This document shows positions 34,828 to 43,644 of a stretch of DNA of 64,000 nucleotides, in pieces. The notes under the pieces were generated by a model. The model was given only the letters and a program-made list of their open reading frames with translations, was not told where the DNA came from and did no database searches. Positions within the stretch are counted from its first letter, which is position 1; every line of letters starts with the position of its first letter. The position numbers were made by a program, and so were the translations under genes. Source of the stretch: Acidobacteriota bacterium (GTDB lineage: Bacteria; Acidobacteriota; Terriglobia; Acidiferrales; UBA7541); assembly GCA_003223215.1 (NCBI GenBank), contig QHYH01000084.1:62001-126000 (forward strand), read 5' to 3'.

Positions 34828-35934
34828 ATGGAAGGCCAAGCGAAATCATCATGGTTCGGAACGGCTACGGAGACCGGGTTTAGGAGGGCGATCCTGCAAT
34901 CGGTCCTGATTACCCTGATTACCTGGTTTGGCGGCCCCACGCCGTCTGCGGCGCAGGAACCTGACGACGGCAAGGATCAGCAGGTCAGCACAGCCGATGA
35001 TTTCCTGCGACTGACTCTAGGGCCGATTGCCATTGGACATCACGGCGTCGGCCCGTACAATCCGGCCACGAACCCCGGCTTGCCCATCGAGAACACGGTC
35101 GACTCGGTGAAGCTGGCTTATAGCCTGGGCGCGCGGGTGGTTGAGGTCGATGTACAGCTTACGCAGGACGGGAAGCTGGCCGTTTTCCATGATGATTTTC
35201 TGAGCGACTTCACTTGCATTCATTCGCTGACGCTCGATCAGCTTCAAACCAGACTGCCGCTCGTGCCGGAGCTGCACCAGGTGCTGGACGTCGCGCGTCA
35301 TGTTAATCGAGAGGCGGGTGACGACCTGGGTGGCATCTTGATTGTGGAATTAAAGGCGTTTTCGCCGCATTGCGACCCTGCGGACGAATTCGAGCAGCCG
35401 CTGGTAACCGCGGCGGTGAACGAACTGCGTCAGGCAAAGATGACCAATCAAGTGATGTTCGATTCCTTCTCGCCGGCCTTGCTGTATCTGGCTTCGCAGG
35501 CGGCGCCGGAGATCCCGCGCGAGCTGGATCTGGACGGCCTGCAATTGCTGACGCCGGCACAGGTCACAGCCGTAACGGGATTGCCGGTGACCATCTTCAA
35601 CAAGAAAATCTCGCTGGGGTTGACCTGGGCGGAGATCGGGCCGGTGTTTCGCCTGCCGGGCTATGCATCGCCGGAACAATTCCTGATCGCAGGAATCGTC
35701 ACAGGCGTGCGCGTGGTTGGCGCAGAGATGGACTTTCTCGGGCCGGCGGAGCAGCAACAGCCAGGCAGCGGCGCCGCGTTCGTAGGAGCGGCGCACTCGC
35801 TTCGCATGCGCGCATTTGCCGATCCTGCGAACACCGAGGCGGACTGGAAGTTCTTCGCCTCGCTGGGCGTGGACGCCATCTACAGCACCATTCCCATGGG
35901 CGCAAATTTGCAGCCGCCGATTCCCGGCATTTAA
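34828..35934 (+). CDS. secreted glycerophosphodiester phosphodiesterase-like protein
   Basis: Hydrolyses glycerophosphodiesters in the family. The 368-residue protein has a hydrophobic signal region (about 20-43, ending SAAQ) and the GDPD fold: IGHHGVG at the usual HRG place, ENTVDSV, then EVDVQLTQDGKLAVFHDDFL, giving the His/Glu/Asp/His set. The first motif has His in place of Arg. AAAGGAG precedes ATG 34828 by 7 nt; TTG 34825 is also in frame. Expected location: periplasm or outside. Confidence 0.8.
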   Translation: MEGQAKSSWFGTATETGFRRAILQSVLITLITWFGGPTPSAAQEPDDGKDQQVSTADDFLRLTLGPIAIGHHGVGPYNPATNPGLPIENTVDSVKLAYSLGARVVEVDVQLTQDGKLAVFHDDFLSDFTCIHSLTLDQLQTRLPLVPELHQVLDVARHVNREAGDDLGGILIVELKAFSPHCDPADEFEQPLVTAAVNELRQAKMTNQVMFDSFSPALLYLASQAAPEIPRELDLDGLQLLTPAQVTAVTGLPVTIFNKKISLGLTWAEIGPVFRLPGYASPEQFLIAGIVTGVRVVGAEMDFLGPAEQQQPGSGAAFVGAAHSLRMRAFADPANTEADWKFFASLGVDAIYSTIPMGANLQPPIPGI

Positions 35935-36059
35935 GCGCTGGCGCCGGTGGCTTGATTTGCCCGAGTTGGAAGAGGCGCCTTAGCGGAATTGCGGAGGGAA
36001 TTACTTCCCTGCCCCTCCGCGGCTCCGCGAAGGGCCTCGTCCCTGCTGGAGTGCCGCTG

Positions 36060-37940
36060 CTACGGGATGCCGATTTTGTGGAGGAGTTGGGTGAAGCGAG
36101 GCTCGGAGCGCAGCGGGTCGGCGATGGGATCCACACCAAGGTACACGAGGCGGTCGTTGTGTTCCTGGTAGGCGCGGTCAAGCCAATCGAGCGCAGTGCT
36201 CTTTTCGCCGAGGCCCAAATAGATGGCGGCGAAATAGAGCGAGGAAACATAGCGCGACTGAGCGACGTGCTGGAGATCTGCGAGAGCTTTGCGTGCGCCC
36301 GCAGGATCGCCGGAGACAGCGAGCGCATGTCCGTACAGAGCGATCAGAGCCGGACGGTCGCCAGAGAACTGGCGCCCTTTGGAAAACTGCTCCAAGGCCT
36401 CGGCGTACATCTTCTTTTCGCGATACGCCGAGCCAAGCCAAATATAGGCCAACGGGTAGGTCGGGTATTGCTCGATGGTGCGGCGGGCCTGGTCAATGGC
36501 CGCGTCGAAGTTCCGCGCGTGGTAATGAATCTCGGCGCGGACGGTGTTAAACAGCGGCGAAACCGGATCGAGATCCAACGCACGGGAGTTTTCTTCCAGC
36601 GCCTGCGACAAGCGATTGCCCATAATGCAATAGTGACCATACCAGATGTGCGGGATGGGATTATTCGGGCCGAGCGCCAAGGCCTGCTGGAACTCACGCT
36701 CCGCCGTATCGAAGTTCCAATCGTAGCTGAACGCCACGTTGGCGAGAACGGCGTGGGCTTCGGTGAGCTGAGGATCGAGCTGCAACGCGCGCTCCGCGGC
36801 CTCGCGAGCCTTGGGCTTGGCCTCGCTCGGCGGCAGGTCGTCGTAGGGAACTTGTGCGAGCAGAGCGTACACGCTGGCGACCCCGGCGTATGCGAGGGCG
36901 TATTGTGGATCTTTTTGGATGGCCTGCTGATACGCTTCGAGGCTTTTGTGCAAATCTGCGCGATTCGTCCAATAAAAACGCCCGCGGAGATAGGCATCAT
37001 ACGCGTCTGGGTTCACCGTGCGCTTTGTAACCGTTGCGCCGCCTTTGCCCGGATTCAGCGCCACGCGAATCTGGCTGGCAACAGCGGCTCCGACGTCGTC
37101 CTGGACGCGCAGGATGTCGTTCAGGTCGCGATCATAGGAATCGGCCCAGAGGTTTGTTTGGTCGCTGACCTGAATGAGCTGGACGTCGATGCGCACACGG
37201 TTGCCGTCACGGAGGACGCTTCCTTCCAGGGCGTACTGGACTTCGAGAGCGTGGCCAATCTCAGCGATGGGCTTCCCGGCAAGCGCGGTCGAAGAAGCAG
37301 GCGCAATCACGCCGAGGTGCTGTGGGTCGAGGTTGCCGAGCCGAGTAATCATTTCGTCGGTCAGACCGGCACTGAAGTAGTCTTGCTTGGGGTCGCCGCT
37401 GAGATTCGTGAAGGGAATGACCACGAGACGAACTTTTCTCTTTAGGAAGGCACTGGGTTGGATCCACCTAAAGACTGCGTATGTCATGATGAAAATCGCG
37501 GCGACGGCTGCCAATGCCTTAACAAGCCGTTTCCGTTTTGAACCCACCGCGACTTGGGCGCGAGCGCCAGCCAAATCGTCGTCGGTGGCAGAAGATGGTT
37601 GAGCAGGTTGCGCCAAAAGGCTTTGGTTGCCGTTGTCCGACTCCGTAGAAACATCAGCGACATCGAGTTCAGGCTCGAAAGCCGCATCGGCTTCGGGATC
37701 GTCCGCCGGCTGGCGCTTCTTAAACCACTCGTCGAGCTCGCTCGCGTAAGCGTAGACCGTGGATCTCTTTTGGTGCTCGTGCCGACGGACCGGAAGGCCT
37801 TCGCTCTTCTCCCAGCGCTGCACGGTGCGAATCTCCCGGCCGAGGTGGACAGCAATCTCCTTCCAGGAAACGAGCTTCTTGTCGTGGAGGCGCGACCCGG
37901 CGGACCCGTTCGGATCGACAGGTGCTCCGTTAGCAGCCAT
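36060..37940 (-). CDS. HTH - TM - TolB-like - TPR signalling protein
   Basis: The 626-residue protein combines an N-terminal MerR/excisionase-like DNA-binding domain (about 20-75: VSWKEIAVHLGREIRTVQRWEK), a TM helix (about 145-165), a TolB-N/FlgO-like beta domain (about 170-300; RLVVIPFTNLSGDPKQDYFSAGL) and 7-9 TPR units to the C-terminus. Such proteins are common in Acidobacteriota, and this N-terminal/TM layout suggests a membrane-bound transcription regulator sensing through its TPR part. Its target is unknown. Confidence 0.82.
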   Translation of the reverse strand: MAANGAPVDPNGSAGSRLHDKKLVSWKEIAVHLGREIRTVQRWEKSEGLPVRRHEHQKRSTVYAYASELDEWFKKRQPADDPEADAAFEPELDVADVSTESDNGNQSLLAQPAQPSSATDDDLAGARAQVAVGSKRKRLVKALAAVAAIFIMTYAVFRWIQPSAFLKRKVRLVVIPFTNLSGDPKQDYFSAGLTDEMITRLGNLDPQHLGVIAPASSTALAGKPIAEIGHALEVQYALEGSVLRDGNRVRIDVQLIQVSDQTNLWADSYDRDLNDILRVQDDVGAAVASQIRVALNPGKGGATVTKRTVNPDAYDAYLRGRFYWTNRADLHKSLEAYQQAIQKDPQYALAYAGVASVYALLAQVPYDDLPPSEAKPKAREAAERALQLDPQLTEAHAVLANVAFSYDWNFDTAEREFQQALALGPNNPIPHIWYGHYCIMGNRLSQALEENSRALDLDPVSPLFNTVRAEIHYHARNFDAAIDQARRTIEQYPTYPLAYIWLGSAYREKKMYAEALEQFSKGRQFSGDRPALIALYGHALAVSGDPAGARKALADLQHVAQSRYVSSLYFAAIYLGLGEKSTALDWLDRAYQEHNDRLVYLGVDPIADPLRSEPRFTQLLHKIGIP

Positions 37941-38173
37941 GAGGGGAGAGTGGCCTCGGCATTTCGGTAGCCGAATTATAACTCAAATGTATACACAATC
38001 GGCAAGATGAAACCCCACGAGCAGTCTAGCGGGCTTTCGCGACGACGCCGCCGGCGGGGCCGAGGAGGGAGGATTGGGCCACGCGTCGGCAGTACGCCGC
38101 CCGCCAGCCGGCCTGCCCCGCCGGAGCTCCACAACAGCTACTGACCATGGCGTGAATTGCCGTTTGACATTTT

Positions 38174-38257
38174 CTGATTTGTATAATAGAGTACAACTCT
38201 TAGGTATTGGACGTTTTCATACATAAATACAGATTTGTGTTTTTTCGTACAAATCAG
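38174..38257 (+). promoter_or_regulatory. SatD promoter region with GTACAAA-type inverted repeat
   Basis: CTGATTTGTA (38174-38183) and its exact reverse complement TACAAATCAG (38248-38257) flank a TATAAT (38182-38187) and a GTACAA at 38191. TTGACA at 38164 is present but only 12 nt from TATAAT. The repeats probably form an operator over the promoter. Confidence 0.45.
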
Positions 38258-38282
38258 GGAATGCCCGAGTTGGAATGATTCT

Positions 38283-38927
38283 ATGCCTTCCGCAATCTAC
38301 GGCGTGGTGATCGCCGACGTCTTGGCCTCCAGCGCCCGCAAGGATGTGCGCGCCCTGCTGGGCAAAAAGCTCACGGCTGCTTCGGAAAAACATCTGCGCG
38401 AGAAGCGTATTCGCCTGCCGTACAGCGTAACCGCCGGCGATGAATTTCAGACCCTTACCGAACAGCTGCCGTCACTCCCCGCCCTGCTTCTCGACCTGCG
38501 CGCCGGGCTGCAGCCGCTGTCGCTCCGCGTAGGGATCGGCATAGGCGAAGTCTCGGACCGCATCCAGCCGCCGGTCAACCACCTCACCGGCGAAGCCTTC
38601 CAACTCGCGCGTGTGGCCCTCGAAAACGTCAAAAGCAGAGGCCTCTATAAATTCGAGGTTCTGACTGCCTTTGGCTCGCACAACGAACCTTTCAACCAAA
38701 CCATCAATCTGGTTTACGGCTTGCACGATACTCTGGTGTCTCGGATCACGGCGAAACAGTGGGAGGCCATCGGCCGCTTCCTGGACGAGCCAGCGCTCGA
38801 GCCAACCGCCAAGAGGCTCAAGGTTGATGTTTCGACGGTTTCCCGAAACCTGAAACGGGGATACTATTGGCAGCTCTCTGAAACTGTTAAAGTGGCCGAG
38901 GCGTTCATCGAGCGCACCTTCGGCTGA
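38283..38927 (+). CDS. SatD family protein with C-terminal HTH
   Basis: A 214-residue protein whose first two-thirds match the SatD family (IYGVVIADVLASSARKD ... SVTAGDEFQTLTEQLP ... RVGIGIGEVSD), related in layout to nucleotide-cyclase-like folds. The C-terminus (AKRLKVDVSTVSRNLKRG) is a helix-turn-helix. I chose ATG 38283. It shares 1 nt with the frame that becomes DUF3307 and is followed by a second palindrome. The known function is poorly defined; autoregulation is an inference. Confidence 0.78.
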   Translation: MPSAIYGVVIADVLASSARKDVRALLGKKLTAASEKHLREKRIRLPYSVTAGDEFQTLTEQLPSLPALLLDLRAGLQPLSLRVGIGIGEVSDRIQPPVNHLTGEAFQLARVALENVKSRGLYKFEVLTAFGSHNEPFNQTINLVYGLHDTLVSRITAKQWEAIGRFLDEPALEPTAKRLKVDVSTVSRNLKRGYYWQLSETVKVAEAFIERTFG

Positions 38928-39006
38928 TGCCGTCCGAACTCCCCGGGCGGGTTGCAGCAAAACTGCTGCGGCACCGAGCCGGAACGGCGGCTTTTTGCAC
39001 ACTAAC

Positions 39007-39032
39007 GTACAAACTAGAGACTTTGTACAAAG
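39007..39032 (+). promoter_or_regulatory. second GTACAAA operator, including the palindrome CTTTGTACAAAG
   Basis: GTACAAA (39007-39013) and TTTGTAC (39022-39028) form an inverted repeat, the second within a perfect 12-bp palindrome CTTTGTACAAAG (39021-39032). This ends 2 nt before the DUF3307 ATG, so bound protein would block its initiation. Confidence 0.45.
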
Positions 39033-39034
39033 TT

Positions 39035-39823
39035 ATGCAAATCCTCTTTCGGGCGTTCCTGGCGATTTATCTGGCTCATCTGTTGACGGATTTTGTTTTT
39101 CAGACCCATCGCCTCGTCGAGCAAAAACGGCGCGGCAAGCTCTTAGCCTATTTCTTTCATGGCCTCACGCATTACCTTTCTGCGGTCATCCTGGTTAGCT
39201 TCTTCCTCGCGGGATCCGGTTTGTGGTTGCGCACATATTTCGATCTTCTGGCGCTCACCCTCGTGCATTTGCTCATCGACTTCGCCAAAACCCATTTCAA
39301 AGCCTTCCTCAACGGCGACGCCCTCGCTTTTGTTGTCGATCAATTTCTTCACTTTCTGAGCGTGGCAGCCGCCGCCTGGCTGCTCGCGCCGGGCTTGCCT
39401 TTTGCTGGCGTGATCGTGTTGCTCGGCATGGGGCGGGCGGTCCCGAGTAAGTTGCTTTTCATACCGGTCATCTACATCGGCGTGATTTTTGGCGGCGGCT
39501 ATCTGATTCGCGCTTTAACTCGCCCCCTGGCGGAAAGCGTTAAGCTCTACCCGCCGGAGAAGCACGGCGAGCCCATGCAAAACGCCGGACTTTACATCGG
39601 CTGGCTCGAGCGCTTCCTTCTCCTCACCGCCCTGTTGCTTCAGTCTCCCGGCACTACCGGCCTCATCCTCGCCGCGAAGGCTATTGCCCGTTATCCCGAA
39701 TTCAAATCCGAGCACTTTGCCGAATATTTTCTGATCGGCACGCTGCTGAGCTTCTCGATCGCCGTGCTGGGCGGCGCCGTTCTTGCGCGTGTGGTCCTGG
39801 GCCAGTTTCACGTCTCGGGTTAA
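39035..39823 (+). CDS. DUF3307 membrane protein
   Basis: A 262-residue protein with six or seven TM helices. The start FLAIYLAHLLTDFVFQTH is the DUF3307 signature (conserved HLLxDFVFQ), and a second segment has HLLIDFAKT. The function is unknown. DUF3307 genes are recurrently paired with SatD genes. ATG 39035 lies directly after the CTTTGTACAAAG palindrome. Confidence 0.8.
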   Translation: MQILFRAFLAIYLAHLLTDFVFQTHRLVEQKRRGKLLAYFFHGLTHYLSAVILVSFFLAGSGLWLRTYFDLLALTLVHLLIDFAKTHFKAFLNGDALAFVVDQFLHFLSVAAAAWLLAPGLPFAGVIVLLGMGRAVPSKLLFIPVIYIGVIFGGGYLIRALTRPLAESVKLYPPEKHGEPMQNAGLYIGWLERFLLLTALLLQSPGTTGLILAAKAIARYPEFKSEHFAEYFLIGTLLSFSIAVLGGAVLARVVLGQFHVSG

Positions 39824-39872
39824 ATTTCCACAGAGACGCTTCCGCCGGCCCCTCTTGACCGCTCAGTTTTGC

Positions 39873-39878
39873 TAGAAT
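39873..39878 (+). promoter_or_regulatory. -10-like hexamer TAGAAT 6 nt before the MOSC gene
   Basis: TAGAAT is followed by six bases (TTGTCC) and GTG 39885, nearly the same arrangement as at dnaE (TAGAAT-CGTTCC-ATG). No Shine-Dalgarno is present. Confidence 0.4.
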
Positions 39879-39884
39879 TTGTCC

Positions 39885-40688
39885 GTGGAAACCTCGACGG
39901 TGTCGCCGCGGCTTGCCATCATTCAGCTGCACCCGATCAAGGCGCTTGACCCCGTGCAGGTCAAGGAAGCGCGTATCGGGCCGGGCGGCGGGTTGGAATT
40001 CGACCGCGCCTGGGCCCTGTATTCGGCGGACGGCCAGTGGGTGAACGGGAAGCGCACCGCTGCCGTTCACTTGATTCGGGCGGCTTACGCACCGGACCTC
40101 AGCTCCGTTACCCTTTCCGTACCCGACCGCCGCGGCACTCCCACGAAAACTTTCGAGTTCCCCGGCGGCTCGATGGACGCAGCGCAATGGTTTAGCGCTT
40201 TTTTCGACCAGCCTATCACCGTGCGCTATGCTCCCGAAGGCTTCCCCGATGACACCGTCGCCAACGGTCCTACGATCGTTTCGACCGCTTCGCTCGAGGC
40301 AATTGCACCCCTGTTCCCCGGACTTACCTTGAGCGACATGCGGCTGCGTTTTCGCAACACGCTGGAAATCGACGGCGTCCCGCCCTTTTGGGAAGATCAG
40401 CTTTTCACCGCGGATAAGAACGTTTTCGTGCCGTTTCGCATCGGCGAAGTGCAGTTCGAGGGCAGCAATCCCTGCGTGCGCTGTCCCGTCCCTCCGCGCA
40501 ATCCGCAGACTGGAGCGATCATTCCTACCTTTCAGCGGCTTTTCTCCGACTATCGCCGCAGCCACATTCCGAGCTGGACTCCCGAGGCGCGCTTCGATCA
40601 CTACTACCACTTAGCCACCAACACCCGGGTCGCGAACACGGAATCTGGTAAGCTCTTGCGCATCAACGATCCCGTCGTGCTCCTTTAG
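39885..40688 (+). CDS. MOSC domain protein
   Basis: The 267-residue protein has an N-terminal MOSC beta-barrel (about 10-85, with HPIKAL and LEFDRAW) and the MOSC domain itself, with the conserved Cys in NPCVRCPVP (about 200-207). MOSC proteins bind sulfur or molybdenum cofactor and include mARC/YcbX-type reductases of N-hydroxylated compounds. A TTG two codons upstream is an alternative start. Confidence 0.85.
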   Translation: METSTVSPRLAIIQLHPIKALDPVQVKEARIGPGGGLEFDRAWALYSADGQWVNGKRTAAVHLIRAAYAPDLSSVTLSVPDRRGTPTKTFEFPGGSMDAAQWFSAFFDQPITVRYAPEGFPDDTVANGPTIVSTASLEAIAPLFPGLTLSDMRLRFRNTLEIDGVPPFWEDQLFTADKNVFVPFRIGEVQFEGSNPCVRCPVPPRNPQTGAIIPTFQRLFSDYRRSHIPSWTPEARFDHYYHLATNTRVANTESGKLLRINDPVVLL

Positions 40689-40880
40689 CGTATTGCTCAC
40701 GAAGCAGCTGAACTTGCCGGCCATCCGGCTCCTCGACTTAGGTCCTGGCCACTTCTTGTGAATTAGCGGACCCTGCGGCCTGCCGACCACGAGTGCGATC
40801 AGGGACACCTGAATCCCTCCGACAACGCGGAGACAAATCCGCGCTCGGACAAATCCAACCAGACGGACTCAAGAGGTGAT

Positions 40881-41354
40881 TTACCGCGCTGTCGCCGCCG
40901 CAACGGCGGTCTTCTCAAGAAGCTGCTCTTTGCGGTAAACGAGGGAATTGATATCGTACGTTGCCAGTTCAAACCCGTGACCGTGTGTGATGGCATCGGT
41001 GGGACAAGCTTCTACGCAATAGCCGCAGAAAATGCACCGCGAGTAATCAATGTTGTACACCGCGGCATAGCGCTCGCCCGCAGAAATGCGGTTCGCATCC
41101 GTGTTTTCGGCGGCCTCAATATAAATGCAATTCGCAGGGCAAGCGGCGGCGCACAAAAAGCACCCGACGCATTTCTCCAGCCCGTTCTCGTCGCGATGCA
41201 ACACATGAATTCCGCGGTAGCGGGGCTGAAAATGCACAGGCTCGTGCGGGTAATTTTCCGTAACCGTCTTCCGGAAAATGTTCCGGAAAGTCACACCAAA
41301 GCCCTTCACCAGCGCTTCGAACGTTTCACCCACTTCACGCAGTACCGATGGCAT
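40881..41354 (-). CDS. nuoI: NADH-quinone oxidoreductase subunit I
   Basis: Carries two [4Fe-4S] clusters of complex I. The 157-residue protein has CVGCFLCAAACPANC (about 62-76) and CIFCGYCVEACP (about 107-118), each the CxxCxxCxxxCP type, and the usual amphipathic N-terminus. The ATG at 41354 fits the family; a GTG at 41408 abutting the ypdA stop would extend it by 18 residues. No other nuo gene lies in the window, so it sits away from the main complex I operon. Confidence 0.9.
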   Translation of the reverse strand: MPSVLREVGETFEALVKGFGVTFRNIFRKTVTENYPHEPVHFQPRYRGIHVLHRDENGLEKCVGCFLCAAACPANCIYIEAAENTDANRISAGERYAAVYNIDYSRCIFCGYCVEACPTDAITHGHGFELATYDINSLVYRKEQLLEKTAVAAATAR

Positions 41355-41408
41355 ACGATAGCAGTCTAACAAAGCATCAGGACCCGGGCAAACCAGCGTG
41401 ACACTCAA

Positions 41409-42380
41409 TCATTGCTTCAGCGCCTGGACAATCTGCTTCCCATGAAACCGCCCATTTTCGATGAAAATCTCTCCGGTGTGCCTCCCGCCGATGACGACTC
41501 CCGCCAGGTGAATTCCCGGCACGTTGCTTTCGAGAGTACTCGGGTCCAGCGACGGCCTCTTGCTTTCTGGATCGAGCGTTACCCCCATTCGTTCCATAAA
41601 TAAGAAATCCGGGTGATAACCAGTCAACGCGAACACCTGCTTCGCGGGAATTCGCTTTGTCTGCGCGTGATTCTCGACAACGACTACGTCTTTGGTGATT
41701 TCTTCGACACGCGTATTCAGAAGGGCGGTAATCTGCCCGGCCTTGATGCGATTCTCGATGTCCGGGCGCACCCAATACTTGATGGTCGAGCCCAATTCCT
41801 TGCCTCGATGTACCAGCGTCACCCGCGCCCCGTTTCGGTACAAGTCTAGCGCCGCTTCTGCCGCCGAGTTTTTCCCTCCGATCACCACTACGTCCTGCTT
41901 CCACAGCGCGTGCGGCTCGGTGTAGTAATGCGAAACGTGCGGCAAGTCCTCCCCGGGCACCCCGAGCATATTGGGCAAGTCATAGTACCCCGTCGCGACC
42001 GCCATCTTTTTGCCGCGGTATCGTTCCTGTGTTCCCTCCTCGGTCTCTGTCACTACCGTGAAGTTTCCGTCGTTTCCGTCCACGTAGATCACGCGCTCGA
42101 ACAATCGCAACTCCAATTCATAATGTTCGGCCGCTTTCCGGTAGTACTTCAGCGCCTCCACGCGTGTGGGCTTTTCCGCTGCGCTCACGAGCGGAAGGTT
42201 TCCGATCTCCAGCAACTCCGGCGTGGTGAAAAACACCATGTTCACGGGATAGTGATAAAGTGAATTGCACAGGCAAGCCTTTTCAATCACCAGCGGCTGC
42301 ATGCCCGCGCGTTTCGCTTCGATGGCCGTCGCAAGACCGGTCGGCCCTGCCCCGATACAGATAATGTCGTAGTTTTTCAT
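41409..42380 (-). CDS. ypdA: YpdA family bacillithiol-disulfide reductase
   Basis: Reduces bacillithiol disulfide with NADPH in Firmicutes. The 323-residue protein has an N-terminal FAD-binding GAGPTG (8-13), LPLVIEK, and a second Rossmann motif VVIGGKNSAAEAALDLY (about 165-181). It lacks the CxxC redox pair of thioredoxin reductases, as is characteristic of YpdA. Acidobacteriota make bacillithiol, so the role is plausible. It lies immediately upstream of nuoI. Confidence 0.87.
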   Translation of the reverse strand: MKNYDIICIGAGPTGLATAIEAKRAGMQPLVIEKACLCNSLYHYPVNMVFFTTPELLEIGNLPLVSAAEKPTRVEALKYYRKAAEHYELELRLFERVIYVDGNDGNFTVVTETEEGTQERYRGKKMAVATGYYDLPNMLGVPGEDLPHVSHYYTEPHALWKQDVVVIGGKNSAAEAALDLYRNGARVTLVHRGKELGSTIKYWVRPDIENRIKAGQITALLNTRVEEITKDVVVVENHAQTKRIPAKQVFALTGYHPDFLFMERMGVTLDPESKRPSLDPSTLESNVPGIHLAGVVIGGRHTGEIFIENGRFHGKQIVQALKQ

Positions 42381-42428
42381 GAGAATTTGAGTTTGCCGCG
42401 AGCCGCGAAGAATTGCAATTCGGTGGAA

Positions 42429-42764
42429 TTATTGCTTTGACGGTAACTCCAGGATTTCCTGGAGTTCCTTTCTGAAAGACTCCAACTCCCGCACCCTCTC
42501 CGCCGTGGCTTCGATTTCCTTTTTCTTCCAAACAAACACTTCAGCAGATCCTCGCTTCAACTTCACGCTGAAGTTCCCGTACACGAGATAGGTAGGAGGA
42601 GCGAGCAGTTTCAGTCCGCCGTTTGGAACCGGCGCCAAGGCGGCGACGCAATCGCCCTTTATCATGCACAGCGCGTTCTCGTACGGGGGAATGGCCATCG
42701 GGCGAAAGCCAGCTTCGATAAGCCGTTCCATCACCTGCACCTGGCGCGGAGAGAGTTCTGGCAT
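42429..42764 (-). CDS. small hypothetical protein
   Basis: A 111-residue soluble protein that I do not recognise, starting MPELSPRQVQVMERLIEAGF. The C-terminal 35 residues form a charged coiled coil (KKEIEATAERVRELESFRKE). GGAAGG precedes the ATG. It lies downstream of parB and upstream of ypdA on the same strand, probably in one transcript. Confidence 0.6.
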   Translation of the reverse strand: MPELSPRQVQVMERLIEAGFRPMAIPPYENALCMIKGDCVAALAPVPNGGLKLLAPPTYLVYGNFSVKLKRGSAEVFVWKKKEIEATAERVRELESFRKELQEILELPSKQ

Positions 42765-42825
42765 TTTCAACCTTCCGTGTGGCAGGGGTCGAACGCGTCA
42801 CAGCAGCTTTCTAGATGACTGGCGG

Positions 42826-43644
42826 CTAGGCAGCGGTATCTGCCTCGGAGGAACTCCCTTCGAGCTGCGCCAGGATTTCGCGCAGCGTCGAGATCAGCTC
42901 GTCCCGGGAAACGTGGCTTTTCTTGAACTGAATCCGGAACCTAAACGTTTCGCTCGGCGGCTCAAATTGAAAGATGAACGGCCGCGGCCTCTGCGGCCCG
43001 GCTTGCTGCTGGCGGCGCTCACGGCGGGCTTCATCCCGCGTCAGTCCGCCCTGCAGGATGCGGTGAAACATCTCGACCATTTTCTTTTCCGCCGGTTGCC
43101 GCGCGATTTGCAGTAACAGCGACTTCGAGTTGATTCCGTGGTCGACACACTTCCGGCGCAGCGAATCCGGAATGTTCCGCAGCGAAAGCGTTTCCGTCAC
43201 GGAAGAGCGTGCCCGGCCGATTTTCTTGGCGATGTCCTCGTGCGTGTACTCAAACTGCGTGCTCAGCCGGTGCAAGCCGTCCGCTTCCTCAAACGGCGTG
43301 AGGTCTTTGCGCTGTATGTTTTCAATCAGGCCAAGCTCCAGCGTCTCCGCGTCGTCGGCCATTTTCTCGATGCACGGTACTTCGCGCAAACCCGCCGTGC
43401 GCGCCGCGTGGTACCGGCGTTCGCCGGAGATAATGTAGTAGCAGTCCTCGCGCGGCACGTAGCGAACCAGAAGCGGTTCAAGAACGCCTTTTTCCCGGAC
43501 CGACTCCGCCAGTTCGCGCAAATCCCCGAGCGCCTTGCGCGGCTGATCCGGGTTCGGGCGAATTTGATCCAGACGGATCATCCGTCCGACTGCCGCCCCG
43601 CTGTAGCTTGTCAGCGATTCTACATAGTGCGCGTCATGCCGCAT
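42826..43644 (-). CDS. parB: chromosome-partitioning protein ParB-like
   Basis: Binds parS and loads with CTP as a clamp on DNA. The 272-residue protein has the ParB N-domain (PNPDQPRK, then GERRYHAARTAGL, the arginine-box that binds CTP), TPFEEADGL and an HTH (EDIAKKIGRARSSVTETL), and a C-terminal arginine-rich helix. The start overlaps the parA stop by 11 nt. The C-terminal domain is shorter and less typical than in Noc/Spo0J. Confidence 0.88.
   Translation of the reverse strand: MRHDAHYVESLTSYSGAAVGRMIRLDQIRPNPDQPRKALGDLRELAESVREKGVLEPLLVRYVPREDCYYIISGERRYHAARTAGLREVPCIEKMADDAETLELGLIENIQRKDLTPFEEADGLHRLSTQFEYTHEDIAKKIGRARSSVTETLSLRNIPDSLRRKCVDHGINSKSLLLQIARQPAEKKMVEMFHRILQGGLTRDEARRERRQQQAGPQRPRPFIFQFEPPSETFRFRIQFKKSHVSRDELISTLREILAQLEGSSSEADTAA

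Noticed and set aside
38164-38187. TTGACA with TATAAT as a full sigma-70 promoter for SatD
   Set aside because: The spacing is 12 nt, too short for the usual 16-18; only the -10 is kept.
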